Origin: Pseudoalteromonas luteoviolacea
GTDB taxonomy: Bacteria; Pseudomonadota; Gammaproteobacteria; Enterobacterales; Alteromonadaceae
DNA length: 64,000 nucleotides
Assembly (NCBI RefSeq): GCF_001750165.1
Contig: NZ_CP015411.1
Span: forward strand, 4,784,501 to 4,848,500
Direction: 5' to 3'
Shown here: positions 43,863 through 52,064 of the stretch, one piece after another
How the letters are laid out: each line of letters opens with the position of its first letter
Numbering within the stretch: the stretch's first letter is position 1
Made by a program: the position numbers and the translations under genes
Notes under the pieces: generated by a model
What the model was told of the DNA's origin: nothing
The model's input: only the letters and a program-made list of their open reading frames with translations
Databases searched by the model: none

Positions 43863-44388
43863 ATTTTAAACCCTCCTTTTCCCGTTTTTCTGCATTTATC
43901 GCGTAGCTAAACATCATTCCACACAAAACAATATGGATCAGCATCATCAAATTATTACGTGCATAGAGTTTGAAATAAGGAACGTCAATCCAATAGTACT
44001 TGTAGGCTAAAACTTCCACCCAAGTCACCAAATTTACAACGCACCCCAAGGCAATTACTAAGCCAATAGCGCACTCTTGCATCGAAAGAACTTGCCTTTT
44101 ATATACGAGTGAAAAATATTCCAAATTAGTCTTTTCGTATAAAAATAAGGCTAGTTGTCTACGATAAACGATAGGTAAAATAAAGACAAGATACAGAAAA
44201 AGATCAACCACATAATAATGTGTCTTCCATTGCATCGTGATAGGGTGTAGTAAAATGTTCACTACATCTATCATTGCGTAACACAATAAAAACCATCTAG
44301 CAGTAGGGATCTTCCAAGTCAAAATTAAAGTAAAAGCAATGACCACTAAGGGCATGAAGTCTACAATTGCATATATTTCTTTCATCAT
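43846..44388 (-). CDS. Polytopic membrane protein of peptide module 2 (180 aa)
   Basis: About 180 residues with five to six TM segments (IYAIVDFMPLVVIAFTLILT near the start; NLMMLIHIVLCGMMFSYAIN near the end) and a basic C-terminus. No family or catalytic motif is recognised. The start follows AAGGAG at the end of the XRE gene (stop and start a few bases apart), and the stop overlaps peptide A. Order and size mirror module 1. Two in-frame start codons (GTG 44391, ATG 44388) are possible; ATG is taken. Confidence 0.75.
   Translation of the reverse strand: MMKEIYAIVDFMPLVVIAFTLILTWKIPTARWFLLCYAMIDVVNILLHPITMQWKTHYYVVDLFLYLVFILPIVYRRQLALFLYEKTNLEYFSLVYKRQVLSMQECAIGLVIALGCVVNLVTWVEVLAYKYYWIDVPYFKLYARNNLMMLIHIVLCGMMFSYAINAEKREKEGLKYDAVE
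43860..43934 (-). repeat. 75-bp direct repeat at the end of the membrane-protein gene (partner 43703-43777)
   Basis: The original copy of the duplicated block: it encodes the last residues of the membrane protein and contains the ribosome site and first codon of peptide A. Confidence 0.9.
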
Positions 44389-44392
44389 CACC

Positions 44393-44680
44393 TTACTCCT
44401 TTTCTTGCTTTATATCTGTTTGAGATTCAACACTGGATGGATTTGACATTTGAAATACGCTCGAAAAGTCCTTTCCAAAAATTAAAAATAGCTCAAAGAG
44501 ATGAATATATGTCATATCCGTTTTACCCGACTCATAATTTGAGATGGTCGCTTGGTCGACACCAAGCTTCTTTCCAAGCTGCTCCTGAGTCCATTTTTTT
44601 TCTTTCCTTAAACGCCGCATTGAACGCTGGACATAGGCTCTAAAGTTTTCAGTTTTTATCCTTCGTGAACTAGATACCAC
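44393..44680 (-). CDS. XRE-family regulator heading peptide module 2
   Basis: A 95-residue protein with a Cro/C1-type HTH (MRRLRKEKKWTQEQLGKKLG, then VDQATISNYESGKTDMTYIH). The GTG at 44680 follows a strong AAGGAGGAG. It is a close paralogue of the XRE gene at 37349 and starts an operon with the membrane protein and peptides A and B. It probably represses or activates that operon, and a link to peptide sensing is inference. Confidence 0.85.
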   Translation of the reverse strand: MVSSSRRIKTENFRAYVQRSMRRLRKEKKWTQEQLGKKLGVDQATISNYESGKTDMTYIHLFELFLIFGKDFSSVFQMSNPSSVESQTDIKQEKE

Positions 44681-44809
44681 ATTATTTTCTCCTCCTTAAT
44701 ACATGGCATAAAGTTATCAGTACCCATTTTAAAAATCAACATAACCTTAACAAAAAACCTTTTAAATTAGCAATTTATAAATACGTTCATAAAATAATAA
44801 AAATGTATT

Positions 44810-45022
44810 ATGGTAAAGCCCAACAGTAAGTTTGAGTCAAGTGAGGGATGCAAAAAAAAGCAAAACTACCACTGGCTAAAAGGTGTGATTCTGGCGAACA
44901 AATGTAGGCCAAAATGGATGGAACTCTTTATGAAAATATCAATGCTGCTGATGGTAACTGCAACATTATGTGCACTATTAAAAAAGAGCTTACTCAATGA
45001 AAGAATAAGCTCTCAAGATTAG
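44810..45022 (+). CDS. Possible small membrane protein (70 aa), doubtful
   Basis: An open frame of 70 codons with one hydrophobic helix (MELFMKISMLLMVTATLCAL) in the second half. No ribosome site precedes the ATG, and its end overlaps the glmS terminator stem. No family is recognised. It is included only because the helix is well formed. Confidence 0.25.
   Translation: MVKPNSKFESSEGCKKKQNYHWLKGVILANKCRPKWMELFMKISMLLMVTATLCALLKKSLLNERISSQD
44985..45013 (-). terminator. Terminator of the glmS transcript
   Basis: AGAGCTTA (44985-44992) pairs with TAAGCTCT (45006-45013). On the minus strand a TTTTTT run follows. It lies about 80 bp past the glmS stop. Confidence 0.7.
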
Positions 45023-45094
45023 GCTTGATTATGTTTTTAGAGTAGGTATATCTTTATTCCTAAGCCACACCTTTATCAAACTCTTTTAACCCGA

Positions 45095-46915
45095 TTACTC
45101 AACCGTGACCGATTTTGCTAGGTTACGCGGTTGGTCAACATCGGTGCCTTTAATCACTGCCACATAGTACGACAACAGCTGTAACGGGATTGTATAGACA
45201 ACTGGCGCAATGATGTCTTCAACGTGGTTTACGTTCATGACACGCATCGTATCATCTGATGCAAATGCAGAGTCTTTATCAGCGAATACATAGATGATGC
45301 CGCCGCGCGCACGTACTTCTTCGACATTAGACTTCAGCTTTTCGAGTAGCTCATTGTTTGGTGCCACAACAATGATTGGCATATCTGCGTCAATCAGCGC
45401 CAGTGGACCATGTTTTAACTCACCAGCTGCATAAGCTTCTGCATGAATATAAGAGATCTCTTTCAGCTTAAGTGCGCCTTCCATTGCAATTGGGTATTGT
45501 GAACCACGGCCAAGGAATAATGAATGGTGCTTGTCTGCAAACTCTTCTGCCAATGCTTCAATGCCTTCAGCCATGCTTAGCGCTTCTTCTAACTTGTTAG
45601 GCAAGGTCTTAATGGCATTAACAATCACGCTCTGATCGCGACCTTTTTCTTGCGCGATAGAGGCTGTTAGCATTAATAAGCCAACAAGTTGCGTTGTAAA
45701 GGCTTTGGTTGAAGCAACGCCTATCTCAGCGCCCGCTTTGGTCATAAACGCCAAATCAGACTCACGTACCAGTGAAGAGCCAGGTACGTTACAAATGGTC
45801 ATAGATGCCATGTAACCTTGCTCTTTTGCTAAGCGTAATGCCGCTAACGTATCCGCTGTTTCACCAGATTGAGAGATCGTTACTAATAAGCTATTTTCGT
45901 GTACAAACGACTCACGATAACGGAATTCTGAGGCAATTTCGACATTACAACTTACCCCTGCCAATTGCTCAAGCCAGTAACGCGCAACCATACCTGAGTG
46001 ATAAGACGTACCACAGGCAATGATCTGCACATGCTTCACATCTTTAAAGATTTGGTTTGCACTGTCACCAAACGCATCCACGGTCACACGATCGTTTTCA
46101 AGACGCCCTTCCAACGTGTTGCGTACAGCCAGTGGTTGCTCGTAAATTTCTTTTAGCATGTAATGGCGGTATTCGCCTTTGCCTGAGGCATCTTGCGTGA
46201 TGTTCGACTCGACGATTTCACGTTCAACCGGATTGCCATTCACATCAAAAATCTCAACTGTATCGCGGGTAATACGTGCAACATCACCTTCTTCTAGGAA
46301 GATAAAACTGCGTGTCACAGGCAATAATGCAAGCTGATCAGAGGCAATGAAGTTTTCACCCAAGCCGAGACCAATCACCAACGGGCTGCCTGAGCGGGCC
46401 ACGATGACTTCATTGTCATTCTCTTTATCAAAAACAACCGTACCGTACGCCCCTTCAAGCTGCTTAGTCGCTGCTTGTACTGACTCAAGCAAGCTACCAT
46501 GCTGCTGACGAAGTTGATGGATAAGGTGCACCATCACTTCTGTATCTGTATCCGATAAGAACGTGTAGCCATCTTCTTTTAATGCGTGACGCAATGCTTC
46601 ATGGTTCTCAATGATGCCATTATGCACGAGGGCAATTTGCTCATTAGATAAATGTGGGTGAGCATTCGCTTCGGTTACACCACCATGTGTAGCCCAGCGC
46701 GTGTGCGCAATACCCGTTGTACCTTTAACTTCTGCACGTTCAAGTGCACTGGCTAAATTAGCCACTTTACCTACTGCTTTAACCGTGTTTAGTGTGCCTG
46801 CACTGCTCAGTGCGACACCGGCTGAATCATAGCCACGGTATTCAAGACGTTTTAAACCTTCAATTAAAATTCGGTTAACTGGGCGCTCTGCCACAGCTCC
46901 TACGATGCCACACAT
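45095..46915 (-). CDS. glmS: Glutamine-fructose-6-phosphate aminotransferase (isomerizing)
   Basis: A 606-residue GlmS, the first step of UDP-GlcNAc synthesis for peptidoglycan and LPS: fructose-6-phosphate plus glutamine gives glucosamine-6-phosphate. The N-terminal glutaminase starts MCGIVGAV, with Cys2 as nucleophile after Met removal, and RLEYRGYDSAGVAL is typical. Two SIS domains follow (IACGTSYHSGMVAR, VTISQSGETADTLAALR; second with GRGSQYPIAMEGALKLKEIS). The C-terminus ends in the conserved DQPRNLAKSVTVE. It lies 30 bp after a DeoR-type regulator on the same strand and is normal length. Confidence 0.98.
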   Translation of the reverse strand: MCGIVGAVAERPVNRILIEGLKRLEYRGYDSAGVALSSAGTLNTVKAVGKVANLASALERAEVKGTTGIAHTRWATHGGVTEANAHPHLSNEQIALVHNGIIENHEALRHALKEDGYTFLSDTDTEVMVHLIHQLRQQHGSLLESVQAATKQLEGAYGTVVFDKENDNEVIVARSGSPLVIGLGLGENFIASDQLALLPVTRSFIFLEEGDVARITRDTVEIFDVNGNPVEREIVESNITQDASGKGEYRHYMLKEIYEQPLAVRNTLEGRLENDRVTVDAFGDSANQIFKDVKHVQIIACGTSYHSGMVARYWLEQLAGVSCNVEIASEFRYRESFVHENSLLVTISQSGETADTLAALRLAKEQGYMASMTICNVPGSSLVRESDLAFMTKAGAEIGVASTKAFTTQLVGLLMLTASIAQEKGRDQSVIVNAIKTLPNKLEEALSMAEGIEALAEEFADKHHSLFLGRGSQYPIAMEGALKLKEISYIHAEAYAAGELKHGPLALIDADMPIIVVAPNNELLEKLKSNVEEVRARGGIIYVFADKDSAFASDDTMRVMNVNHVEDIIAPVVYTIPLQLLSYYVAVIKGTDVDQPRNLAKSVTVE

Positions 46916-46945
46916 AATCTCTCCATTCGTTGCACGTTTGTGTGT

Positions 46946-47722
46946 TTACTCTTGTGTGATCTCTGCACAGATCACGTTTACGCCATGTGCCTCGATCGCT
47001 TGGCGCATCTCAGGTGCCAAGTTGTTGTCGGTGATCAAGGTGGTGACTTGCTGCCATGGCAGCTCTAAATTTGGAATTTTGCGACCAATTTTTTCAGACT
47101 CAACCAGTACTATGACTTCTCTTGCGGCCTCTGCCATCACCTTACTCAACCCTATCAACTCATTGAAAGTGGTGGTTCCCCTCGCCACATCAATGCCATC
47201 GGCACCAATAAACAGTTGATCAAAGTCATAAGAGCGTAGCACTTGTTCAGCAACTTGGCCTTGAAAGGACTCAGAATGCGGATCCCATGTCCCTCCGGTC
47301 ATCAATAAGGTAGGTTCATTCTCAAGTGACAATAAGCGGTTAGCAATATTGATGGCATTGGTCATCACCACCAACCCCCGCTTGGTCGCAAGCTCTGGGA
47401 TCATGGCAGCGGTTGTTCTGCCACTGTCGATAATGATGCGATTATGGTCACGGATCAAAGCCGCGGCGGCGCTGGCTATGGCGACTTTGCGCAGCGGGTC
47501 TTGCTTATCTATCCCCGTTGCAACAATCTCTTTTGGCAGCGCAACTGCACCGCCATAACGGCGCAACAATAGGCCGCTTTTTTCAAGAGCGGTTAAATCC
47601 TTTCGAATCGTAACTTCTGATGTTTCGAACTCAGCAGCCAGCGCCTCTACGCTAACCTCACCTTCGCTATTTACTCGACTAACTATGGTGTGGCGGCGCT
47701 GTTGAGTGTTACGTTTTGTCAT
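46946..47722 (-). CDS. DeoR/GlpR family regulator next to glmS
   Basis: A 258-residue DeoR-type repressor. The N-terminal HTH (VSVEALAAEFETSEVTIRKD, then GLLLRRYGGAV) is followed by a sugar-phosphate-sensing DeoR domain (about 75-230; IIIDSGRTTAAMIPEL, DQLFIGADGID, VVLVESEKIGRK-type motif). It probably senses an amino-sugar phosphate and controls glmS and itself. It is upstream of glmS in the same direction, so it looks like one operon. The ligand is inferred. Confidence 0.85.
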   Translation of the reverse strand: MTKRNTQQRRHTIVSRVNSEGEVSVEALAAEFETSEVTIRKDLTALEKSGLLLRRYGGAVALPKEIVATGIDKQDPLRKVAIASAAAALIRDHNRIIIDSGRTTAAMIPELATKRGLVVMTNAINIANRLLSLENEPTLLMTGGTWDPHSESFQGQVAEQVLRSYDFDQLFIGADGIDVARGTTTFNELIGLSKVMAEAAREVIVLVESEKIGRKIPNLELPWQQVTTLITDNNLAPEMRQAIEAHGVNVICAEITQE

Positions 47723-47978
47723 TTATCTTTCACATAAGTTTCGATTCGAAATTTATGTGTATTCTAGTCGAAACATTGAAGATTGTTCAAGTGTAAATTT
47801 GGCTAAATAATTTACAGCTTGCGTCCACATTTCCTACTCCATAATCATAACAAAATATTAAAAAGGATTTAAATTAGCATGGTAATCTTACACAAAACCT
47901 ACAAAACCACATTGCGACACACGTTTAAATTGCCTAAAATAGAAACAAAGAACATATAACACAATTAAGCCTGATTTT

Positions 47979-48878
47979 ATGAAATTTATGACACTAGTTG
48001 CTGGGCTGCTATTTAGCCCCCTTTCCTACGCTGCGGTATCTCCTTGGTTAGATTTCACCTATCAAAATGGGCTGATCACAATTCCAGTCAAAGTTTCCAA
48101 CATAGACAGCTACGCCGTTTTAGACACAGGCGCAAACACTAACGCCATTAACGAAAATTTTGTCGCCAAGCATAACCTTAAATATAACCACACCGGTAAT
48201 ATTGAAATAGAAGGGGCATTTGAAACAAAGCGCAACAAAATCTATCAAAAAGTACCGGTCTCATTTTTTGGTATAGACACACACCTAGAAAGGCTACCTT
48301 CACTGGATGTCAGTATGCCTAACAATGCCGTGTTGTTTGGCCAAGGTTTTTTTAAGCTCTTTAATACACAAATAGATTATCCAAATAAGCGCATGCGCCT
48401 ACTTACGCATGACCACCTCAATATTAAAGAGTATGAAAATATCGATTTCAAACTGCAAAAAGGATCTAAACAACCTATCGTGAAAGTTACATTAGAAAAT
48501 AAATCGATGTGGGTGCTACTCGATACCGGTTTTACAGGTGGAATGCTAATCGAACGCCGCATTGCAAAAAGCTTTGGCTGGTTAAAGAAACAAAATCCAA
48601 AAAGCTATTTTGCAGGAGCCAATACCACAGAGAAAATGGAAAATGTAAAAGCTCAAGAAGTCAAATTTGGCCCATTTACACTCTCTAACGTGCATGTGGC
48701 GTTTCCTGCAGAAGGCAGTAAGGTCAATGTCTCTAGCCAATACCGCCATACTAAAAGTAAGATTAGAGGTGTGAGAGTAAGCGGCATCGTAGGTTATGAC
48801 GTGTTCAAACATTTTGTCATGACCATGGATTTAAAAAACGGCAACCTACATGTGGGTGTGCCAGAGAAGAAACTTTAA
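47979..48878 (+). CDS. Exported two-lobed retropepsin-like aspartic protease
   Basis: A 299-residue protein with a signal peptide (MKFMTLVAGLLFSPLSYA) and two retropepsin-type halves. The first has LDTGANTNAI with Asp49; the second has LDTGFTGGML with Asp182. Each half ends in the typical hydrophobic-Gly motif (LFGQGFFKLFNTQIDY; IVGYDVFKHFVMTMDL). Retropepsins normally work as homodimers with one Asp per subunit, so this chain could form an active site alone, like pepsin. The product is periplasmic or exported. The substrate is unknown. A strong terminator follows the stop. Confidence 0.8.
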   Translation: MKFMTLVAGLLFSPLSYAAVSPWLDFTYQNGLITIPVKVSNIDSYAVLDTGANTNAINENFVAKHNLKYNHTGNIEIEGAFETKRNKIYQKVPVSFFGIDTHLERLPSLDVSMPNNAVLFGQGFFKLFNTQIDYPNKRMRLLTHDHLNIKEYENIDFKLQKGSKQPIVKVTLENKSMWVLLDTGFTGGMLIERRIAKSFGWLKKQNPKSYFAGANTTEKMENVKAQEVKFGPFTLSNVHVAFPAEGSKVNVSSQYRHTKSKIRGVRVSGIVGYDVFKHFVMTMDLKNGNLHVGVPEKKL

Positions 48879-48885
48879 ACCTCAG

Positions 48886-48906
48886 AGCCAGCGCTCGGCG
48901 CTGGCT
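48886..48906. terminator. Bidirectional terminator
   Basis: AGCCAGCGC (48886-48894) and GCGCTGGCT (48898-48906) form a 9-bp GC-rich stem with a TCG loop, followed by TTATTA. It lies between the convergent retropepsin and ABC-permease genes. Confidence 0.8.
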
Positions 48907-48914
48907 TTATTAGG

Positions 48915-51326
48915 TTATTCGTAACGTAAAATCAAAGACGGTCGTATTGTCGCAGCCCTAAAAGCCAACAGAGCAACAGTCAACCAAGTACTTAGCGCCA
49001 CAAAACCCGCACTGAATAAATACACCCAAAGCGCCTGAGAAATACGTTCATTAAAGTGATTTAACCACCCATCCAAGACCCAGTAACTCAGTGGAAAAGC
49101 CAGTAATACCGCGGCGGCAATCAGCACCACGTATTCCTTTGCCAATAAATTTACAATACTCGTGCGCGATGCCCCCAATACTTTACGTACAGCCACTTCC
49201 TTTTGTCTGCGCAATACCGAGAATGACGCCAAGCCTAATACCCCTAAGCAGGTCAATGCTACAGCCAAGGCACTGAAAAATAGCACCAACTGCTGTATAC
49301 GCCGCTCACTCATATGTGCTCGCTCGTATTCATCTTCAATGCGAGTAATTGATACTTCATGTAATTTCAATTGGTTTACAACTAAACTTCTGATTTGCTC
49401 AGACACCTCTTCTACAGGCATCGTCCCATCCAACTTCACAACAATGTCAGCAAATGGGCGGCTAATGACACCAGCACGAAAAGAAATTGGCAATGCTTGC
49501 TGCTTAGCAGAGCCGATTTTAACATCAGCAACAACTCCCACAATGGTCACTTGTGTGCGACCATTGTGCGATGTAGCCTGCTTACCAATCACCTCTTCAG
49601 GATCATGATACCCCGCCATTTTCATATAACTTTCAGATACTAATACCGAATAACGGTGAATATCTTGTTCGTCACGACGAAACCAGTCTGTACCAAATTG
49701 TGGCGAAAAATCACGCCCAGCAATCAGCGTTAATCCCAATGTTTCTGCTGCATGATAACCGGTTGAAACTGTTGGTTGTGTACCGTGTAGTTGCTCTCCA
49801 TTTGGCCAAGTAAGATGTAAGCCCGCATTCATATCTACAGTGAGGTTAGTATTACTCACTGTCACTGATGATACGCCCGGTAGCGTGCGTATACTTGCAA
49901 ATAGGCGATTATTATCTGCTTTATATATCAACTCTGCGGGTAAGTCCTGGACCAATAACCTGTCTGTTTTTGCATACCCGACATCTAACGTATTAACCAA
50001 AGCCATTTGCTTATAAATCACAACAGCAGAAATGATCAGTGCAATTGAGAGCACACTTTGGAAATATAGAGTTAATTTACGCACCCAAATTGCGGTTTGG
50101 CCTCGTTGTAAATCACCACTTAATACGCGTTTTGCACTAAATGAAGAAATAAACAGCGCAGGATAAAGGCCTGATAACACGCCAACTAATATAACAACCC
50201 CAACAACGGCGCCTAAAAACCACATTGAAAAGCTCAAGCTCAGGGACCTGTCTAAGAGCTGGTTTACCGCAGGCAATGACAACTCGACAAGCGCCATCGC
50301 AATTAGCCCAGCAAAGCCAACAACCAGCAGCGCTTCGGTTAAAAATTGCTGGATAAGCTGAAAACGACTGGCGCCTAGTGCTTTTCGTACACCCACTTCT
50401 TTTGCGCGCTTAGCTGCCGCAGCGATATTTAAATTGATAAAATTGGTACTTGCCACCAGCAGTAATATCAAAGCTAAAGCAACACTCACCATCATTACTT
50501 GCTGTGAGCCCCCTTGCTTCATTTCAAAAGGACCTCGGCTATTAAAATGAACATCTAGCAAGGGGATCAAATGCAGAGAAAGCGTCTTATCACGACCAGT
50601 AGAATGCTCTGTAAACAATTGATTTAAGTCATCTTGAATATCATCGACATTGGCATTTGGCACCATTCGCATATACACATAGCCACTGACATTATTTTGT
50701 GCATTGGCGGGAATTGCGGTCAACGTATGGAAGTAAAAATGGGTATTATCAGGCAAGTCAGCAAACACCCCTGCAACGGTATAAGTGCCAGCATCATGGA
50801 TCAAGCGCTCTCCCACCACATTGTCATGACCAAATAAGCGGACCGCTGTACTTTGGCTTATTGCCAGATGGTTTGGCGCTGTAACCGCCGTCTGTATCGA
50901 GCCTGACAGGACATTCAGCGAAACAAAATCCTGTAAATTGCTACTTGCAGCATAAAAGTCAGGCAATTGCACTTGCCTATCAGCCAACTTGACAGTCAGC
51001 GGCAAAGAGCCACCGTTATATTCAAGGCTCTCAGCATCAGCAAGCACTAATACATCTTCTACTTGGCTCTGCTGCATCATTTGTATTGGGTGCTGTGATC
51101 TTGCATTACCAATGAGCTGTAAGCCCCAGCTACGGTAGTCAGTGTGGACACGGTAAACCCGTTCTGCATTTGGGTGTTGATGATCAAAAGACATTTCATA
51201 TGCCGCAAATAAAGCGACGATAATCGCAGCAGCTAAACCGATACTTAGACCAATTACATTCAATGCAAAATGCTGTTTATGTTTGGCAAAAGCACGCAGC
51301 GCAGTAGTGATATAACTTGAAAACAT
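48915..51326 (-). CDS. MacB-like FtsX-family ABC transporter permease
   Basis: An 803-residue permease with two MacB_PCD/FtsX units. Each has a periplasmic domain and a 3-TM FtsX block, the first with VGVRKALGASRFQLIQQFL and the second with VAVRKVLGASRTSIVNLLA. There is no nucleotide-binding domain, which is supplied by the next-door ATPase. It probably exports small molecules or peptides by the mechanotransmission mechanism known for MacAB. It is last in the operon adaptor-ATPase-permease, 14 nt after the ATPase. Confidence 0.9.
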   Translation of the reverse strand: MFSSYITTALRAFAKHKQHFALNVIGLSIGLAAAIIVALFAAYEMSFDHQHPNAERVYRVHTDYRSWGLQLIGNARSQHPIQMMQQSQVEDVLVLADAESLEYNGGSLPLTVKLADRQVQLPDFYAASSNLQDFVSLNVLSGSIQTAVTAPNHLAISQSTAVRLFGHDNVVGERLIHDAGTYTVAGVFADLPDNTHFYFHTLTAIPANAQNNVSGYVYMRMVPNANVDDIQDDLNQLFTEHSTGRDKTLSLHLIPLLDVHFNSRGPFEMKQGGSQQVMMVSVALALILLLVASTNFINLNIAAAAKRAKEVGVRKALGASRFQLIQQFLTEALLVVGFAGLIAMALVELSLPAVNQLLDRSLSLSFSMWFLGAVVGVVILVGVLSGLYPALFISSFSAKRVLSGDLQRGQTAIWVRKLTLYFQSVLSIALIISAVVIYKQMALVNTLDVGYAKTDRLLVQDLPAELIYKADNNRLFASIRTLPGVSSVTVSNTNLTVDMNAGLHLTWPNGEQLHGTQPTVSTGYHAAETLGLTLIAGRDFSPQFGTDWFRRDEQDIHRYSVLVSESYMKMAGYHDPEEVIGKQATSHNGRTQVTIVGVVADVKIGSAKQQALPISFRAGVISRPFADIVVKLDGTMPVEEVSEQIRSLVVNQLKLHEVSITRIEDEYERAHMSERRIQQLVLFFSALAVALTCLGVLGLASFSVLRRQKEVAVRKVLGASRTSIVNLLAKEYVVLIAAAVLLAFPLSYWVLDGWLNHFNERISQALWVYLFSAGFVALSTWLTVALLAFRAATIRPSLILRYE

Positions 51327-51340
51327 AAAACCTCCTTCGC

Positions 51341-52042
51341 TTAAGCAACATGACTTGATTGAGTCACTTGACTGGCCTTATCAACCAAAACTCGACCATC
51401 GAGCAAGCGGATCACTCTGTCGGCATACTCACCTTCAGACTCAGAATGCGTCACCATGATCACGGTTGTGCCTTCCCGGTTTAGCTCACGTAACATCGTC
51501 ATGACTTCTTGTGAATTTTTCGAGTCCAAGTTCCCTGTCGGTTCATCGGCTAAAATCAGTTTGGGATTAATCACCAATGCTCGGGCCACAGCTACACGCT
51601 GCTGTTGACCACCAGACAACTGCTGAGGCAAGTGGTCAGCTCGATGATCGATACCCACGCGTTTTAAAATTGCTTCAACCCGTTGCTTTCGCTCAGATTT
51701 TGAGACGTTTTGATATTGTAAAGGCAGCGCCACGTTTTCGAATACGGTCAGTTCATCTATGAGGTTAAAACTCTGAAAAACAAAGCCAATCGCCGCTTTT
51801 CTCAGCGTCGCCATTTGCTGTTCAGTAAAGCCAGCCACTTCTGTTCCATCGAATACATAACTGCCACTAGAGGGACCATCCAATAGCCCCAAAATAGAAA
51901 GCAAAGTCGATTTTCCACACCCTGAAGGGCCCATAATCGCAACGAATTCACCGTTGTTTACCGTTATATTAATATTATCCAGCGCTGTTGTTTCCACATC
52001 ATGAGTTCTAAATACACGGTGTAATTGAGAGAGCTTTATCAT
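51341..52042 (-). CDS. LolD/MacB-type ABC transporter ATP-binding protein
   Basis: A 233-residue ATPase with Walker A GPSGCGKST, signature LSGGQQQRVAVARAL and Walker B LILADEPTGNLDS, the LolD/MacB subgroup mark. It pairs with the FtsX-type permease downstream and the HlyD-type adaptor upstream (22 nt), forming a MacAB-like efflux system. Confidence 0.93.
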   Translation of the reverse strand: MIKLSQLHRVFRTHDVETTALDNINITVNNGEFVAIMGPSGCGKSTLLSILGLLDGPSSGSYVFDGTEVAGFTEQQMATLRKAAIGFVFQSFNLIDELTVFENVALPLQYQNVSKSERKQRVEAILKRVGIDHRADHLPQQLSGGQQQRVAVARALVINPKLILADEPTGNLDSKNSQEVMTMLRELNREGTTVIMVTHSESEGEYADRVIRLLDGRVLVDKASQVTQSSHVA

Positions 52043-52064
52043 TGTACTGTCCTTTATATTTTTA

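Noticed and set aside
45095..46915. A Tn7 attachment event at the end of glmS
   Set aside because: The sequence past the glmS stop shows an ordinary terminator and no Tn7-like ends or transposase genes. The neighbouring island is not bounded by such ends.
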